Source: Acidobacteriota bacterium
Lineage (GTDB): Bacteria; Acidobacteriota; Aminicenantia; Aminicenantales; Saccharicenantaceae
Direction of reading: 5' to 3'
Assembly (NCBI GenBank): GCA_028749115.1
Contig: JAQURD010000013.1
Location: 1 to 39,657 of the forward strand
Length of the DNA: 39,657 nt
Shown here in pieces: positions 18,076 through 24,421 of the stretch. The notes beneath the pieces are model-generated. The model was given only the letters and a program-made list of their open reading frames with translations. It had not been told where the DNA came from and did not search any database. Position numbers and translations under genes: made by a program. Position 1 is the first letter of the stretch, and every line of letters begins with the position of its first letter.

Positions 18076-18547
18076 GATGGCTCCTTCTTAATATTTAGCC
18101 TTTATCTTTAATCTTCTTATTCTATAAACATCCATGCCATTTTTAAAGTTGTCATTCTCCCCGGGGAAAACCCTCAAAAATCCGTTTATGAACTTAACCG
18201 GATTTTTGCCTGGTTCAGTCGCCCAGACCTCCCCTGGCTTTTTCTATTTTAACTTTTCTGTCAGGTTTAGCACAGTTCTGACCGTTTCCCCTGGGCAGAT
18301 GTTATTTTTTAGCCCGGCCGGGCAAGGGCCTGACCGGTTATTCCCCTAACTCTAGAAACACTTAATTTTAACAACCTCATTTTGATGGTAACTAATTTAT
18401 CATCCAGGGTTGTTTTTAGCAATAAATTCAGGTCGGAATTCCGGTTTAACAGGGCAGATAATGAGTTAATAGACTGGTTGTTTAAGATTATTTATAAGAA
18501 TTTTAAAAAAGTTTTCAACCTTAAGGCCCCATCAACGACTAAACAAG
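18076..18547. other. Non-coding gap between the GH2 gene and the guaA leader
   Basis: No convincing gene. It contains an inverted repeat AAAAATCCG (18176-18184) / CGGATTTTT (18199-18207) with a 14-base loop that could act as a weak bidirectional terminator, and a 12-base palindrome GCCCGGCCGGGC (18312-18323). Neither can be tied to a gene. The region between 18330 and 18540 is AT-rich and featureless. Confidence 0.5.
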
Positions 18548-18553
18548 TATAAT
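18548..18553 (+). promoter_or_regulatory. -10 box just before the structured guaA leader
   Basis: A perfect TATAAT. With the usual 6-8 base spacing, the transcript would begin at about 18560, exactly at the first strand of the predicted three-way-junction RNA. No good -35 is visible 16-18 bases upstream, so the promoter may need an activator or be weak. Confidence 0.5.
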
Positions 18554-18560
18554 CGCTCCA

Positions 18561-18637
18561 GAGGAGGGCAGGGAGAAGGACCGTCGGGGGGTGTCCTTCT
18601 CCGGTGGGTCTTACGCCTTGGATGGAAGGCCCTCCTC
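18561..18637 (+). ncRNA. Predicted three-way-junction RNA in the guaA leader (candidate riboswitch or small RNA)
   Basis: The 77-base element folds into three stems. P1 pairs GAGGAGGGC (18561-18569) with GCCCTCCTC (18629-18637), 9 perfect pairs closing the element. P2 pairs GGAGAAGGAC (18572-18581) with GTCCTTCTCC (18593-18602), 10 perfect pairs. P3 pairs GGTG (18603-18606) with CGCC (18614-18617) through one G-U, which works only on the plus strand. A TATAAT lies seven bases before P1. About three bases after P1, TTCCTCC (18640-18646) is the exact complement of GGAGGAA (18753-18759), the guaA ribosome-binding site, so it could hide that site. It does not match the purine, ZTP or THF riboswitch consensus as I remember them. 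It could instead be an independent small RNA or a repeated palindromic element. Confidence 0.5.
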
Positions 18638-18762
18638 TCTTCCTCCTTAATATGCTATATTTTGACTCTGGAATCAACTAAAAATTATTACAACAAATAT
18701 TTCTTGGACTTAATTCTTCATCTTGATGTATGATTTTTATACCAACATGCCTGGAGGAAAAC

Positions 18763-19695
18763 ATGGATGCTAAAAAGTTTATTGACAAGCAGGTAGCAGA
18801 AATAAAAAGAACAGTCGGCCAGCATAAGGCCATATCAGCTCTATCAGGGGGAGTTGATAGCTCAGTGGCTACTATTCTGGCTCATCGGGCTCTTGGCCCT
18901 CAGCTTAAAGTAATATTTATAGATGATGGCCTGATGCGGGAGAATGAGCCAGACGAGGTCAAGGCAGCTTTCGCCCAGCTTGGCCTGGACCTTGAGGTGA
19001 TTGAAGCCAGAGCCGAGTTTTTTGAGGCTTTGAAAGGGAAGATAGATCCTGAAGAAAAAAGGAAAGCCTTTCGCTATGCCTTTTATAAAGTCTTTGGCCG
19101 CGAGGTTATTAAGAGCCAGGCCCGTTTTCTCATTCAAGGGACAATCGCCGCCGATATTATTGAAACCCGGGGAGGTATTAAGACCCAGCATAACATCCTG
19201 GAGCAGATCGGAATTGATACCGAGAAAGGCTTCGGTTTTAAGATTATTGAGCCATTGAAGGAGCTCTTTAAACATGATGTCCGCCAGGTTGGCAGAGAAC
19301 TGGGTTTGCCCGAGGTAATTTTCCAGAGAATGCCTTTTCCAGGGCCAGCTCTGGCTACCAGGATAATAGGAGAAGTCACTCCAGAAAGGGTAGAATTAGT
19401 TAGAAAAGCAACCAGGATAGTCGAAGAAGAACTGGCGCCTCTCCGGCCATTTCAAGCCTTTGCTGTCTTGATGAATGATATGGCCACGGGCCTGGCTGAA
19501 GGAAAAAGAAAATTCGGGCAAATTATAATTATCAGGTCAGTTGAAAGCCAGGATGCTTTGACTGCCCAGCCTACACCGGTTCCCTGGGATGTCCTGACCA
19601 AGCTGGCCAGGAGAATTACGAGTGAAGTTCCCTCAGTGGTCAGGGTAGCTTATGAGATAACCTCCAAACCTCCGGCCACCATTGAATACATTTAA
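18763..19695 (+). CDS. guaA: GMP synthetase, ATP-pyrophosphatase subunit (stand-alone)
   Basis: A 310-residue protein matching only the C-terminal two-thirds of the usual bacterial GuaA. The PP-loop LSGGVDSS (27-34) for ATP pyrophosphatase is followed by FIDDGLMRENE, a QGTIAADIIE segment, FPGPALATRI and the dimerisation domain ending KPPATIEYI. It adenylates XMP and, with ammonia, gives GMP. The glutaminase (GATase) domain that normally precedes it is absent, and the preceding 680 bases hold no such gene. This is the split arrangement best known in archaea (guaAa/guaAb), so a separate glutaminase is expected elsewhere. GGAGG (18753-18757) six bases before ATG 18763 fixes the start, not the in-frame ATG at 18730. 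The leader contains a predicted structured RNA able to pair with this ribosome-binding site. Confidence 0.92.
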   Translation: MDAKKFIDKQVAEIKRTVGQHKAISALSGGVDSSVATILAHRALGPQLKVIFIDDGLMRENEPDEVKAAFAQLGLDLEVIEARAEFFEALKGKIDPEEKRKAFRYAFYKVFGREVIKSQARFLIQGTIAADIIETRGGIKTQHNILEQIGIDTEKGFGFKIIEPLKELFKHDVRQVGRELGLPEVIFQRMPFPGPALATRIIGEVTPERVELVRKATRIVEEELAPLRPFQAFAVLMNDMATGLAEGKRKFGQIIIIRSVESQDALTAQPTPVPWDVLTKLARRITSEVPSVVRVAYEITSKPPATIEYI

Positions 19696-20205
19696 AGGAT
19701 CAGGATAATCTAAGAGATATATATAAATAAAAATTAGATCTTAAAGAGAAAAAAAGATAGAAGACTCGCCAGAACAGATGAATGGCCTGAGGCGCCAGTG
19801 TTCAGCTTTAATGGCTAAATGATAGTCAAACTGACTGCAGGTTTCTTAGGCCTGGTTTTTTTCAGGCCGGCGCTTAGCGCTAGCCACAGTTGAAAAGTGA
19901 ACTATTATCCAGTTCAAAAATGAGCTCCTGGGAAGCCTGTTAGCGGGAAGGTAGTGTAGTTAATGAATTGATTATTCCCTCAAAAGCGGAGTTTCAGCGA
20001 ACCGCGCTTGAGGCCAGGAATGAAGTGGATATCTATTTCCTGGCCGATGGGAACTCTGGGGAGAGGGACTTGATGGTTATAGAACTCGATACGCCAGTAG
20101 GCACAGACAGTTCTTTGATAAATCTGTTTTATCCATTCCTCCTAAAAATGGATTGCCTCAACGCGGATCACTTTTCAAGTTCAAATAACTCAGGCTGGTG
20201 GTTAG
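19696..20205. other. Non-coding gap after guaA
   Basis: No gene is supported. It has a hairpin GGCCTG (19849-19854) / CAGGCC (19863-19868) whose loop is a T-run, followed by GGCGCT-T-AGCGCT. These could be terminator debris but are not in the right form. An open frame from 19968 runs through the tRNA-Glu gene and is rejected. Confidence 0.5.
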
Positions 20206-20234
20206 TTGACAGTCAGAAAAGAATTTGCTATTTT
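20206..20234 (+). promoter_or_regulatory. Promoter of tRNA-Glu
   Basis: Perfect -35 TTGACA (20206-20211), 17-base spacer, -10 TATTTT (20229-20234, 4 of 6). The tRNA begins 12 bases after the -10, a typical distance for a tRNA promoter. Confidence 0.65.
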
Positions 20235-20245
20235 TCAGGCTTAAT

Positions 20246-20318
20246 GGCGCCATCGTCTAGAGGCCCAGGACGGGTGGTTCTCAGCCATCAAACCGGGGTT
20301 CGAATCCCCGTGGCGCTA
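20246..20318 (+). tRNA. tRNA-Glu (anticodon CTC)
   Basis: 73 bases including the discriminator A. Acceptor GGCGCCA pairs with TGGCGCT (one G-U at the end), D arm GTCTAG...GGAC, anticodon stem GGTGG/CCATC around TTCTCAG with anticodon CTC (reads GAG), T arm CGGGG-TTCGAAT-CCCCG. The D-loop and T-loop patterns are typical of bacterial tRNA-Glu. The 3' CCA is not encoded (next bases are CTC), unlike the tRNA-Gln 2 kb away. Confidence 0.96.
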
Positions 20319-20360
20319 CTCCCGGTTATCTGGTAAATAAAGAGGCAGGTGAGTCTAACA

Positions 20361-20426
20361 GGAATCTTCAGGTGGCAGAAGATTCCCATATGCGGTATTA
20401 GCACTCACTTTGCCCCCGGTTATAGG
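20361..20426 (-). pseudogene. 16S rRNA gene relic (5' domain, around helices 8-10)
   Basis: Read on the minus strand, this stretch contains GTGCTAATACCGCATATGG, a run that is a hallmark of the 5' domain of bacterial 16S rRNA (E. coli numbering about 165-185). It is preceded by a CTATAACCGGGGGCAAAGTG segment resembling the usual GGATAAC(C)...GGAAAC. It is followed by a perfect 9-bp hairpin GAATCTTC...GAAGATTC where helix 10 of 16S occurs. The resemblance may extend weakly toward 20445. No other part of a 16S gene is visible, so this looks like a short relic rather than a gene. It lies 42 bases after tRNA-Glu, in opposite orientation. Confidence 0.5.
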
Positions 20427-20583
20427 TTTGATGGTCAGCCTCTAGAGCCCAGCCCTGATTTCATTTTTTCTTTTCTGGATTTAAAGCCAGATACTCCAGC
20501 CTGAAAAATGTTAAAATCCTGCAACCGGCTCGAAACATATCAGTATTAAAAAAACCCTCTGCTGGTAAGCTTTTCGGCCGGCT

Positions 20584-20610
20584 TTGACAAATGTCAATTA
20601 AATTGATAAT
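20584..20610 (+). promoter_or_regulatory. Candidate promoter of the galactokinase gene, with inverted repeat
   Basis: Perfect -35 TTGACA (20584-20589) and GATAAT (20605-20610, 5 of 6) with a short 15-base spacer. The -35 is half of an inverted repeat, TTGACA-AA-TGTCAA (20584-20597), which could be an operator. Start codon is 67 bases further on. Confidence 0.4.
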
Positions 20611-20677
20611 GGTTATATTTCAAGATAAGAAGTTGACTAAAAGGTATTAGATCATCTGCCTTTAGTCAGGGGCTGGT

Positions 20678-21832
20678 ATGAACGACATCGCCCGAAGAGT
20701 CAAAAGAAGTTTCTTAGAGAAATTTGGCGGGGAGCCGGTCTTGATTTCTTCACCGGGCAGGGTGAATTTAATCGGGGAGCATACTGATTACAATGAGGGC
20801 TTTGTTCTCCCCGGGGCTACTGACCGGGCGATTATTCTGGCCCTGGCCCCAAGGGAGGATGATAGCTGCCGCTTTTATGCCTGTGACTTTAACCAGGATT
20901 TCAGTACATCTCTTGACCATCTAAAAAAGTCAGATTTGCACTGGCCGGACTATCTCCAGGGGGTACTGAAGGTTTTTCTGGAGACAGGCTACAGGATCAG
21001 GGGACTGGATGTGGCCTTTGGCGGTAATGTGCCCATCGGCGGCGGGATGTCGTCTTCGGCTGCGATAGAAGGAGGCCTGGCTTTTGCTCTTAATTATCTG
21101 TTCAACCTGGGTCTTGACCGGCTGATTCTGGCCAGGCTGGCCCGGCAGGCTGAAAATGATTTTGTGGGTGTTAAATGCGGCATTATGGATATGTTCGCCA
21201 ATCTTTATGGACAGCCGGAAAAAGTAATGAAGATTGATTGCCGTAGTCTGGAATATGAATTTTTCCCGTTTGAACAGGAAGACATCAGAATTGTCATTAG
21301 CGATAGCCGTGTCCGGCGGGAACTGGCTTCCTCAGAATATAATCTCAGGCGGCAGCAGTGTGAGGCCGGGGTCAGTCTTCTCAAACATTATTACCCTGAA
21401 ATAAAAAGCCTGAGAGATGTGAGCCTGTCCAGACTGGTTGCCCATCAAACTGAATTTGTACCTGTGGTTTTTAAAAGATGTGTTTATGTCATCAAAGAAA
21501 ACCAGAGAGTTGAACAGGCCTGTCAGGATTTGCTCCAGCAGGACCTGGTGTCTTTTGGTCAGCGGATGTATGAGTCACATTCAGGACTGAGAGATGAATA
21601 CGAAGTTAGCTGCCCTGAACTTGATCTGCTGGTTGAATCAGCTTCCCGGGTGCCAGGAGTCTATGGTTCAAGATTGATGGGAGCTGGCTTTGGCGGGTGC
21701 ACCATCAGCCTGGTCAGGGCGCCTGCTGTTAAGCTTTTTGAGGAAAGAGTTTCTGCTGATTACCGGCAGGCAACAGGAAAAGATCCGGCTATTCATGTGG
21801 TCAGGATAGAAGCTGGAACCAGGGTAATTTAA
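20678..21832 (+). CDS. galK: Galactokinase (GHMP kinase family)
   Basis: A 384-residue protein of normal galactokinase length. It contains all three GHMP motifs: GRVNLIGEHTDYN (27-39, the galactokinase signature), the ATP-binding GGGMSSSAA (121-129), and GFGGCTISL near the C-terminus. KCGIMDMFANLYG (166-178) carries the catalytic-base Asp171. It phosphorylates galactose, or possibly a related hexose such as GalNAc, at C1 in the cytoplasm. AGGGG lies a few bases before the ATG. No galT, galE or galM is in the window, so it is an isolated gene followed by a terminator. Substrate choice between galactose and a related sugar cannot be fixed from the sequence. Confidence 0.88.
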   Translation: MNDIARRVKRSFLEKFGGEPVLISSPGRVNLIGEHTDYNEGFVLPGATDRAIILALAPREDDSCRFYACDFNQDFSTSLDHLKKSDLHWPDYLQGVLKVFLETGYRIRGLDVAFGGNVPIGGGMSSSAAIEGGLAFALNYLFNLGLDRLILARLARQAENDFVGVKCGIMDMFANLYGQPEKVMKIDCRSLEYEFFPFEQEDIRIVISDSRVRRELASSEYNLRRQQCEAGVSLLKHYYPEIKSLRDVSLSRLVAHQTEFVPVVFKRCVYVIKENQRVEQACQDLLQQDLVSFGQRMYESHSGLRDEYEVSCPELDLLVESASRVPGVYGSRLMGAGFGGCTISLVRAPAVKLFEERVSADYRQATGKDPAIHVVRIEAGTRVI

Positions 21833-21892
21833 GAATAATCATAAAAAGACCTGGGCTAACAGATAGCTTGAAAACTATGATTTTCATCATAA

Positions 21893-21926
21893 GGGGCCCA
21901 GCTTATGCTGGTAGGCTCTCTTTTTT
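21893..21926 (+). terminator. Terminator after galactokinase
   Basis: CCAGC-TTAT-GCTGG (21898-21911) is the core stem, extended imperfectly by GGGGC against GGCTC, and followed directly by TCTTTTTT (21919-21926). It lies 61 bases after the stop. Confidence 0.55.
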
Positions 21927-22262
21927 AAAGAGTCCGGTTACCTAGCTGAAGATAGCCGGTATTTCTTTGTCAGGTTATTTAAGCCAGGTGAGGGGCAAAT
22001 GATCTCTTCTGAAAACAGTCTAAGACTCCAGGCAGAAGAAACTGGTTGGATGAAAAGCGAAAGACAGGCAGGAATCATTTTAACCCGGCTGTTGTTCTTC
22101 AGAATCAGGTCTGTCTTAAGATAGCTTTCAGAGAGGATGATTGACGGTGGGTCTGAAAGATCAGAAGATAATTTGCCAGGAAGGCGTTTCAGGGGAAAAA
22201 AGGGGCAGCTCCGGAGGGGTTGGAGCTGCCTGTCTATACAAGAAGGAGGGTTTTGGGGATGT
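21927..22262. other. Gap between galactokinase and tRNA-Gln
   Basis: No gene seen apart from the minus-strand terminator of tRNA-Gln at 22195-22230. An open minus-strand frame from 22297 starts inside the tRNA-Gln gene and is rejected. Confidence 0.5.
22195..22230 (-). terminator. Terminator of tRNA-Gln
   Basis: On the minus strand a perfect 9-bp stem GGCAGCTCC/GGAGCTGCC with a 9-base loop (22204-22230) is followed by CCTTTTTT. It lies 33 bases past the 3' end of tRNA-Gln. Confidence 0.85.
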
Positions 22263-22336
22263 TGGCTGGGAAGCCAGGATTCGAACCTAGATAACATGAT
22301 CCAGAGTCATGTGTCCTACCATTGGACGACTTCCCA
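22263..22336 (-). tRNA. tRNA-Gln (anticodon CTG)
   Basis: 74 bases including an encoded CCA. Acceptor TGGGAAG pairs with CTTCCCA (U1-A72, typical of tRNA-Gln), D arm GTCC...GGAC, anticodon stem CATGA/TCATG around CTCTGGA with anticodon CTG (reads CAG), T arm CTAGG-TTCGAAT-CCTGG with one U-G. Promoter and terminator are both visible. Confidence 0.96.
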
Positions 22337-22347
22337 GTGCTTGACTA

Positions 22348-22376
22348 AATATAGCCAATTCCTCCGGTTTTTTCAA
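22348..22376 (-). promoter_or_regulatory. Promoter of tRNA-Gln
   Basis: Minus strand: -35 TTGAAA (22371-22376, 5 of 6), 17-base spacer, -10 TATATT (22348-22353, 5 of 6). The tRNA 5' end lies 11 bases beyond the -10. Confidence 0.7.
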
Positions 22377-22394
22377 GTAAGCCAGGATATCTTC

Positions 22395-22425
22395 TGGACA
22401 ATTCTCCCGCTTATTAATATATAAT
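22395..22425 (+). promoter_or_regulatory. Candidate promoter of the flippase-nrdR-hsp20-lon operon
   Basis: A perfect TATAAT (22420-22425) with TGGACA (22395-22400, 5 of 6) 19 bases upstream. The first gene starts 24 bases after the -10. The long spacer lowers confidence. Confidence 0.45.
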
Positions 22426-22449
22426 AAGACTTTTAAAGGATCTTATCTG

Positions 22450-23475
22450 ATGAGTTCCAGACGGCGGCTATTTAATTATTTGCTTATCGGCCTCGTTACT
22501 GTCATTTTTTTATGGTTCTTTTTTAGAAGTGTCAATTGGGCAGATACCTGGAAATATATGAAACAGGTTAATCTTTACCTGTTGATTTTGGCCTTATTTC
22601 TTGTTCCTCTCCATCTTGTCACCCGTTCGATCAGATGGAAGTATCTGCTGAGACCGGTCAAGGCCAGCCTGAGACTATCTAAGGCAATTGAAGCCAACAC
22701 GCTCGGTTTTACTCTAAATTTTATTTTTCCCGGACGCCTGGGTGAGATTATCAGGCCGGTTTACCTGGCCAGCAAAGAAAAGTTGAGCGCTGGCTACCTC
22801 ATCGGGACGATTGTGGTCGAAAGGGCTTTTGATATATTTGCTATGTGCTTTTTGCTCGGGAGTTTTTTAATGTCCAGATCGGCCTATAGGTCGTTTTATC
22901 AAGCCAGGCCAGAAGCACTGGTCCATCTCTACTTCTGGGGAAAGGTTGGCCTTGTCCTGTCTGCTCTGCTTTTTATCCTGATTAGCCTGATTTATGCCTT
23001 GAAGGACAAGGCTAATAAAATAGTTTATTTTTTCTCCCGTCCCTTTCCTGAAAGAATTAGATGGAGGATAATAGCTTTTGGCCAAGAATTTATAGAGGGA
23101 CTAAAATTTTTTCAATCATGGCCCAGATTATTTGGCTATTTTGGCCTTTCTTTAGTGGTCTGGCTTGGCATTTGCTTTTTTTACTGGGTGTTCTTTTTAG
23201 CCTATAAGGTGAACATACCATTTTTCCTTTCCATCCCCTATGTTTTTCTGACCGGGGTAGGGGCTTCTATTCCGACTCCAGGGATGGCCGGAGGTTATGA
23301 TTATTTTAGCCGGTTGGGTTTCACTACTCTTTACGGCCTGGAAGCCAACCTGGCCATCGGCCTGACCATTGTTGTTCATTCCATTCAGCTGGTGGTGACA
23401 TGTGCCCTGGGCTATGTTATAATATGGAAAAATCGGTTGAGCCTTTTCCAGCTAAAACAACTGGGCAAAGGTTAA
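22450..23475 (+). CDS. Flippase-like integral membrane protein (LPG synthase TM-region / UPF0104 family)
   Basis: A 341-residue, very hydrophobic protein with about eight membrane helices, starting with one at residues 10-24. The family signature is present: FIFPGRLGEIIRPVYLASK (about 90-110), VVERAFDIF, and the late GVGASIPTPGMAGGYDYF motif. Members are the membrane part of MprF-like proteins and various lipid-linked carrier flippases or dolichol/polyprenyl-type glycan proteins. The specific substrate cannot be told. AAGGA about 10 bases before the ATG acts as ribosome-binding site. It is the first gene of a tight group: only 5 bases separate it from nrdR. Confidence 0.87.
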   Translation: MSSRRRLFNYLLIGLVTVIFLWFFFRSVNWADTWKYMKQVNLYLLILALFLVPLHLVTRSIRWKYLLRPVKASLRLSKAIEANTLGFTLNFIFPGRLGEIIRPVYLASKEKLSAGYLIGTIVVERAFDIFAMCFLLGSFLMSRSAYRSFYQARPEALVHLYFWGKVGLVLSALLFILISLIYALKDKANKIVYFFSRPFPERIRWRIIAFGQEFIEGLKFFQSWPRLFGYFGLSLVVWLGICFFYWVFFLAYKVNIPFFLSIPYVFLTGVGASIPTPGMAGGYDYFSRLGFTTLYGLEANLAIGLTIVVHSIQLVVTCALGYVIIWKNRLSLFQLKQLGKG

Positions 23476-23480
23476 AAGTA

Positions 23481-23936
23481 ATGCGTTGTCCATTTTGCGG
23501 TTTTTTAGAAAGCAAGGTTATTGATTCCCGCGAAAGCAAAAAAGGTGTGTCTATCAGGCGCCGCCGGGAATGCCTCTCCTGCCAGAAGAGATTTACTACC
23601 TACGAGAAAGTAGAACAAATTCCTTATATGGTGGTTAAAAAAGACGGCAGCCGGCAGCCTTTTGACGGCCAGAAACTTCTCCGGGGAATGATGAAAGCCT
23701 GTGAAAAGCGGCCAATTCAGATCAGCCAGCTTGAGGAAATTGTAGAAGAAGTCGAATCTATTGTTCAGGACAGGCCTGACAAAGAAATTGAGTCTTCGGA
23801 AATCGGCCAGATTGTTATGGAAAGACTAAAAAATCTCGATAAAGTGGCTTACATCCGGTTTGCTTCTGTCTACCGGGAATTCAAGGATGTCGTAGAATTT
23901 AAACATGTGCTGGAAAATTTATTAAAAGAAGAATAA
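23481..23936 (+). CDS. nrdR: Transcriptional repressor NrdR
   Basis: A 151-residue protein of standard NrdR length. The N-terminal zinc ribbon has C3-P-F-C6 and C31-L-S-C34, with SRESKKGVSIRRRREC between them. An ATP-cone domain follows (about residues 48-138, starting MVVKKDGSRQPFDGQKLLRGM, later YIRFASVYREFKDV). NrdR senses ATP/dATP and represses ribonucleotide reductase genes. The start at 23481 is chosen because translation from the upstream in-frame ATG at 23400 would run inside the preceding gene and add an unrelated sequence. Five bases separate it from the flippase-like gene and 23 from hsp20, so it is co-transcribed with proteostasis genes. No nrd gene is in the window. Confidence 0.95.
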   Translation: MRCPFCGFLESKVIDSRESKKGVSIRRRRECLSCQKRFTTYEKVEQIPYMVVKKDGSRQPFDGQKLLRGMMKACEKRPIQISQLEEIVEEVESIVQDRPDKEIESSEIGQIVMERLKNLDKVAYIRFASVYREFKDVVEFKHVLENLLKEE

Positions 23937-23959
23937 ATGGGTTTCTCCATTAAATAGCC

Positions 23960-24421
23960 ATGAAAAGAAAGATAAGGCCAAAGGTTAGAATCTTTAAAGT
24001 TGAAACCGAAATCAGAAAAGATTCAGGTCAGGTAATTTACCGGCGGCCAGCCGAGAGTGGTTTTAACATCTTCTGGGAACCAGCTATGGATGTTTATGAG
24101 AAAGATCAGGAGCTGGTGATAGAGGCTGAGGTTCCAGGTATTCCGGTTGAACATCTAAGGATAGTTCAATGGGGCAACCGGCTGGAAATCAGTGGTTTTA
24201 AAAAAGAAGAGACGAAAACTAAAAAACTTAAATTTCACCGGCTGGAAAGGGAAATGGGCTTTTTTCGCAAAGACATTGTTTTACCGGTGCCAGTCCAGCC
24301 TGAAAAAACGATGGCTATTCTGGAAAATGGAGTATTAACCATCCGCTTAAGAAAGGCTGATCTAAACAAAGAAATAGAAGTAAAAATACAAAAGCCAAAA
24401 GAAGAAAATGGAGGAAGGTAA
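23960..24421 (+). CDS. Small heat-shock protein, Hsp20/alpha-crystallin family
   Basis: A 153-residue protein. Residues about 45-140 form the alpha-crystallin domain: WEPAMDVYEKDQELVIEAEVPGI at the start, RLEISGFKKEE, the REMGFFRKDIVLP strand and the closing GVLTIRLRK (family consensus NGVLTIxxPK). It should act as an ATP-independent holdase in the cytoplasm. The C-terminal tail (EVKIQKPKEENGG) lacks the usual I-x-I/V motif in strict form, although VKI may serve. Its stop overlaps the lon start by one base (TAATG), so translation of chaperone and protease is probably coupled. There is no CIRCE or other heat-shock operator that I can see in front of it. Confidence 0.92.
   Translation: MKRKIRPKVRIFKVETEIRKDSGQVIYRRPAESGFNIFWEPAMDVYEKDQELVIEAEVPGIPVEHLRIVQWGNRLEISGFKKEETKTKKLKFHRLEREMGFFRKDIVLPVPVQPEKTMAILENGVLTIRLRKADLNKEIEVKIQKPKEENGGR

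Larger units (their letters stand above)
20319..20677. other. Gap between tRNA-Glu and galactokinase
   Basis: About 360 bases without a protein gene. It holds the antisense 16S rRNA-like relic (20361-20426) and the candidate galactokinase promoter (20584-20610). The stretch 20430-20580 shows nothing recognisable apart from short T-runs. Confidence 0.5.

Noticed and set aside
18312-18323. Palindrome GCCCGGCCGGGC as a terminator
   Set aside because: It has no loop when folded and no T-run in the right place; kept only as a note in the gap description.
19968-20336. Open plus-strand frame of 122 codons
   Set aside because: It runs through the whole tRNA-Glu gene and its promoter, has no ribosome-binding site and no recognisable protein features.
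20246-20677. Integration site at the tRNA-Glu 3' end
   Set aside because: I looked for a repeated tRNA 3' end, an integrase or other mobile genes nearby and saw none.
21938-22297. Open minus-strand frame of 119 codons
   Set aside because: Its start lies inside the tRNA-Gln gene and it crosses the tRNA terminator; no protein features seen.
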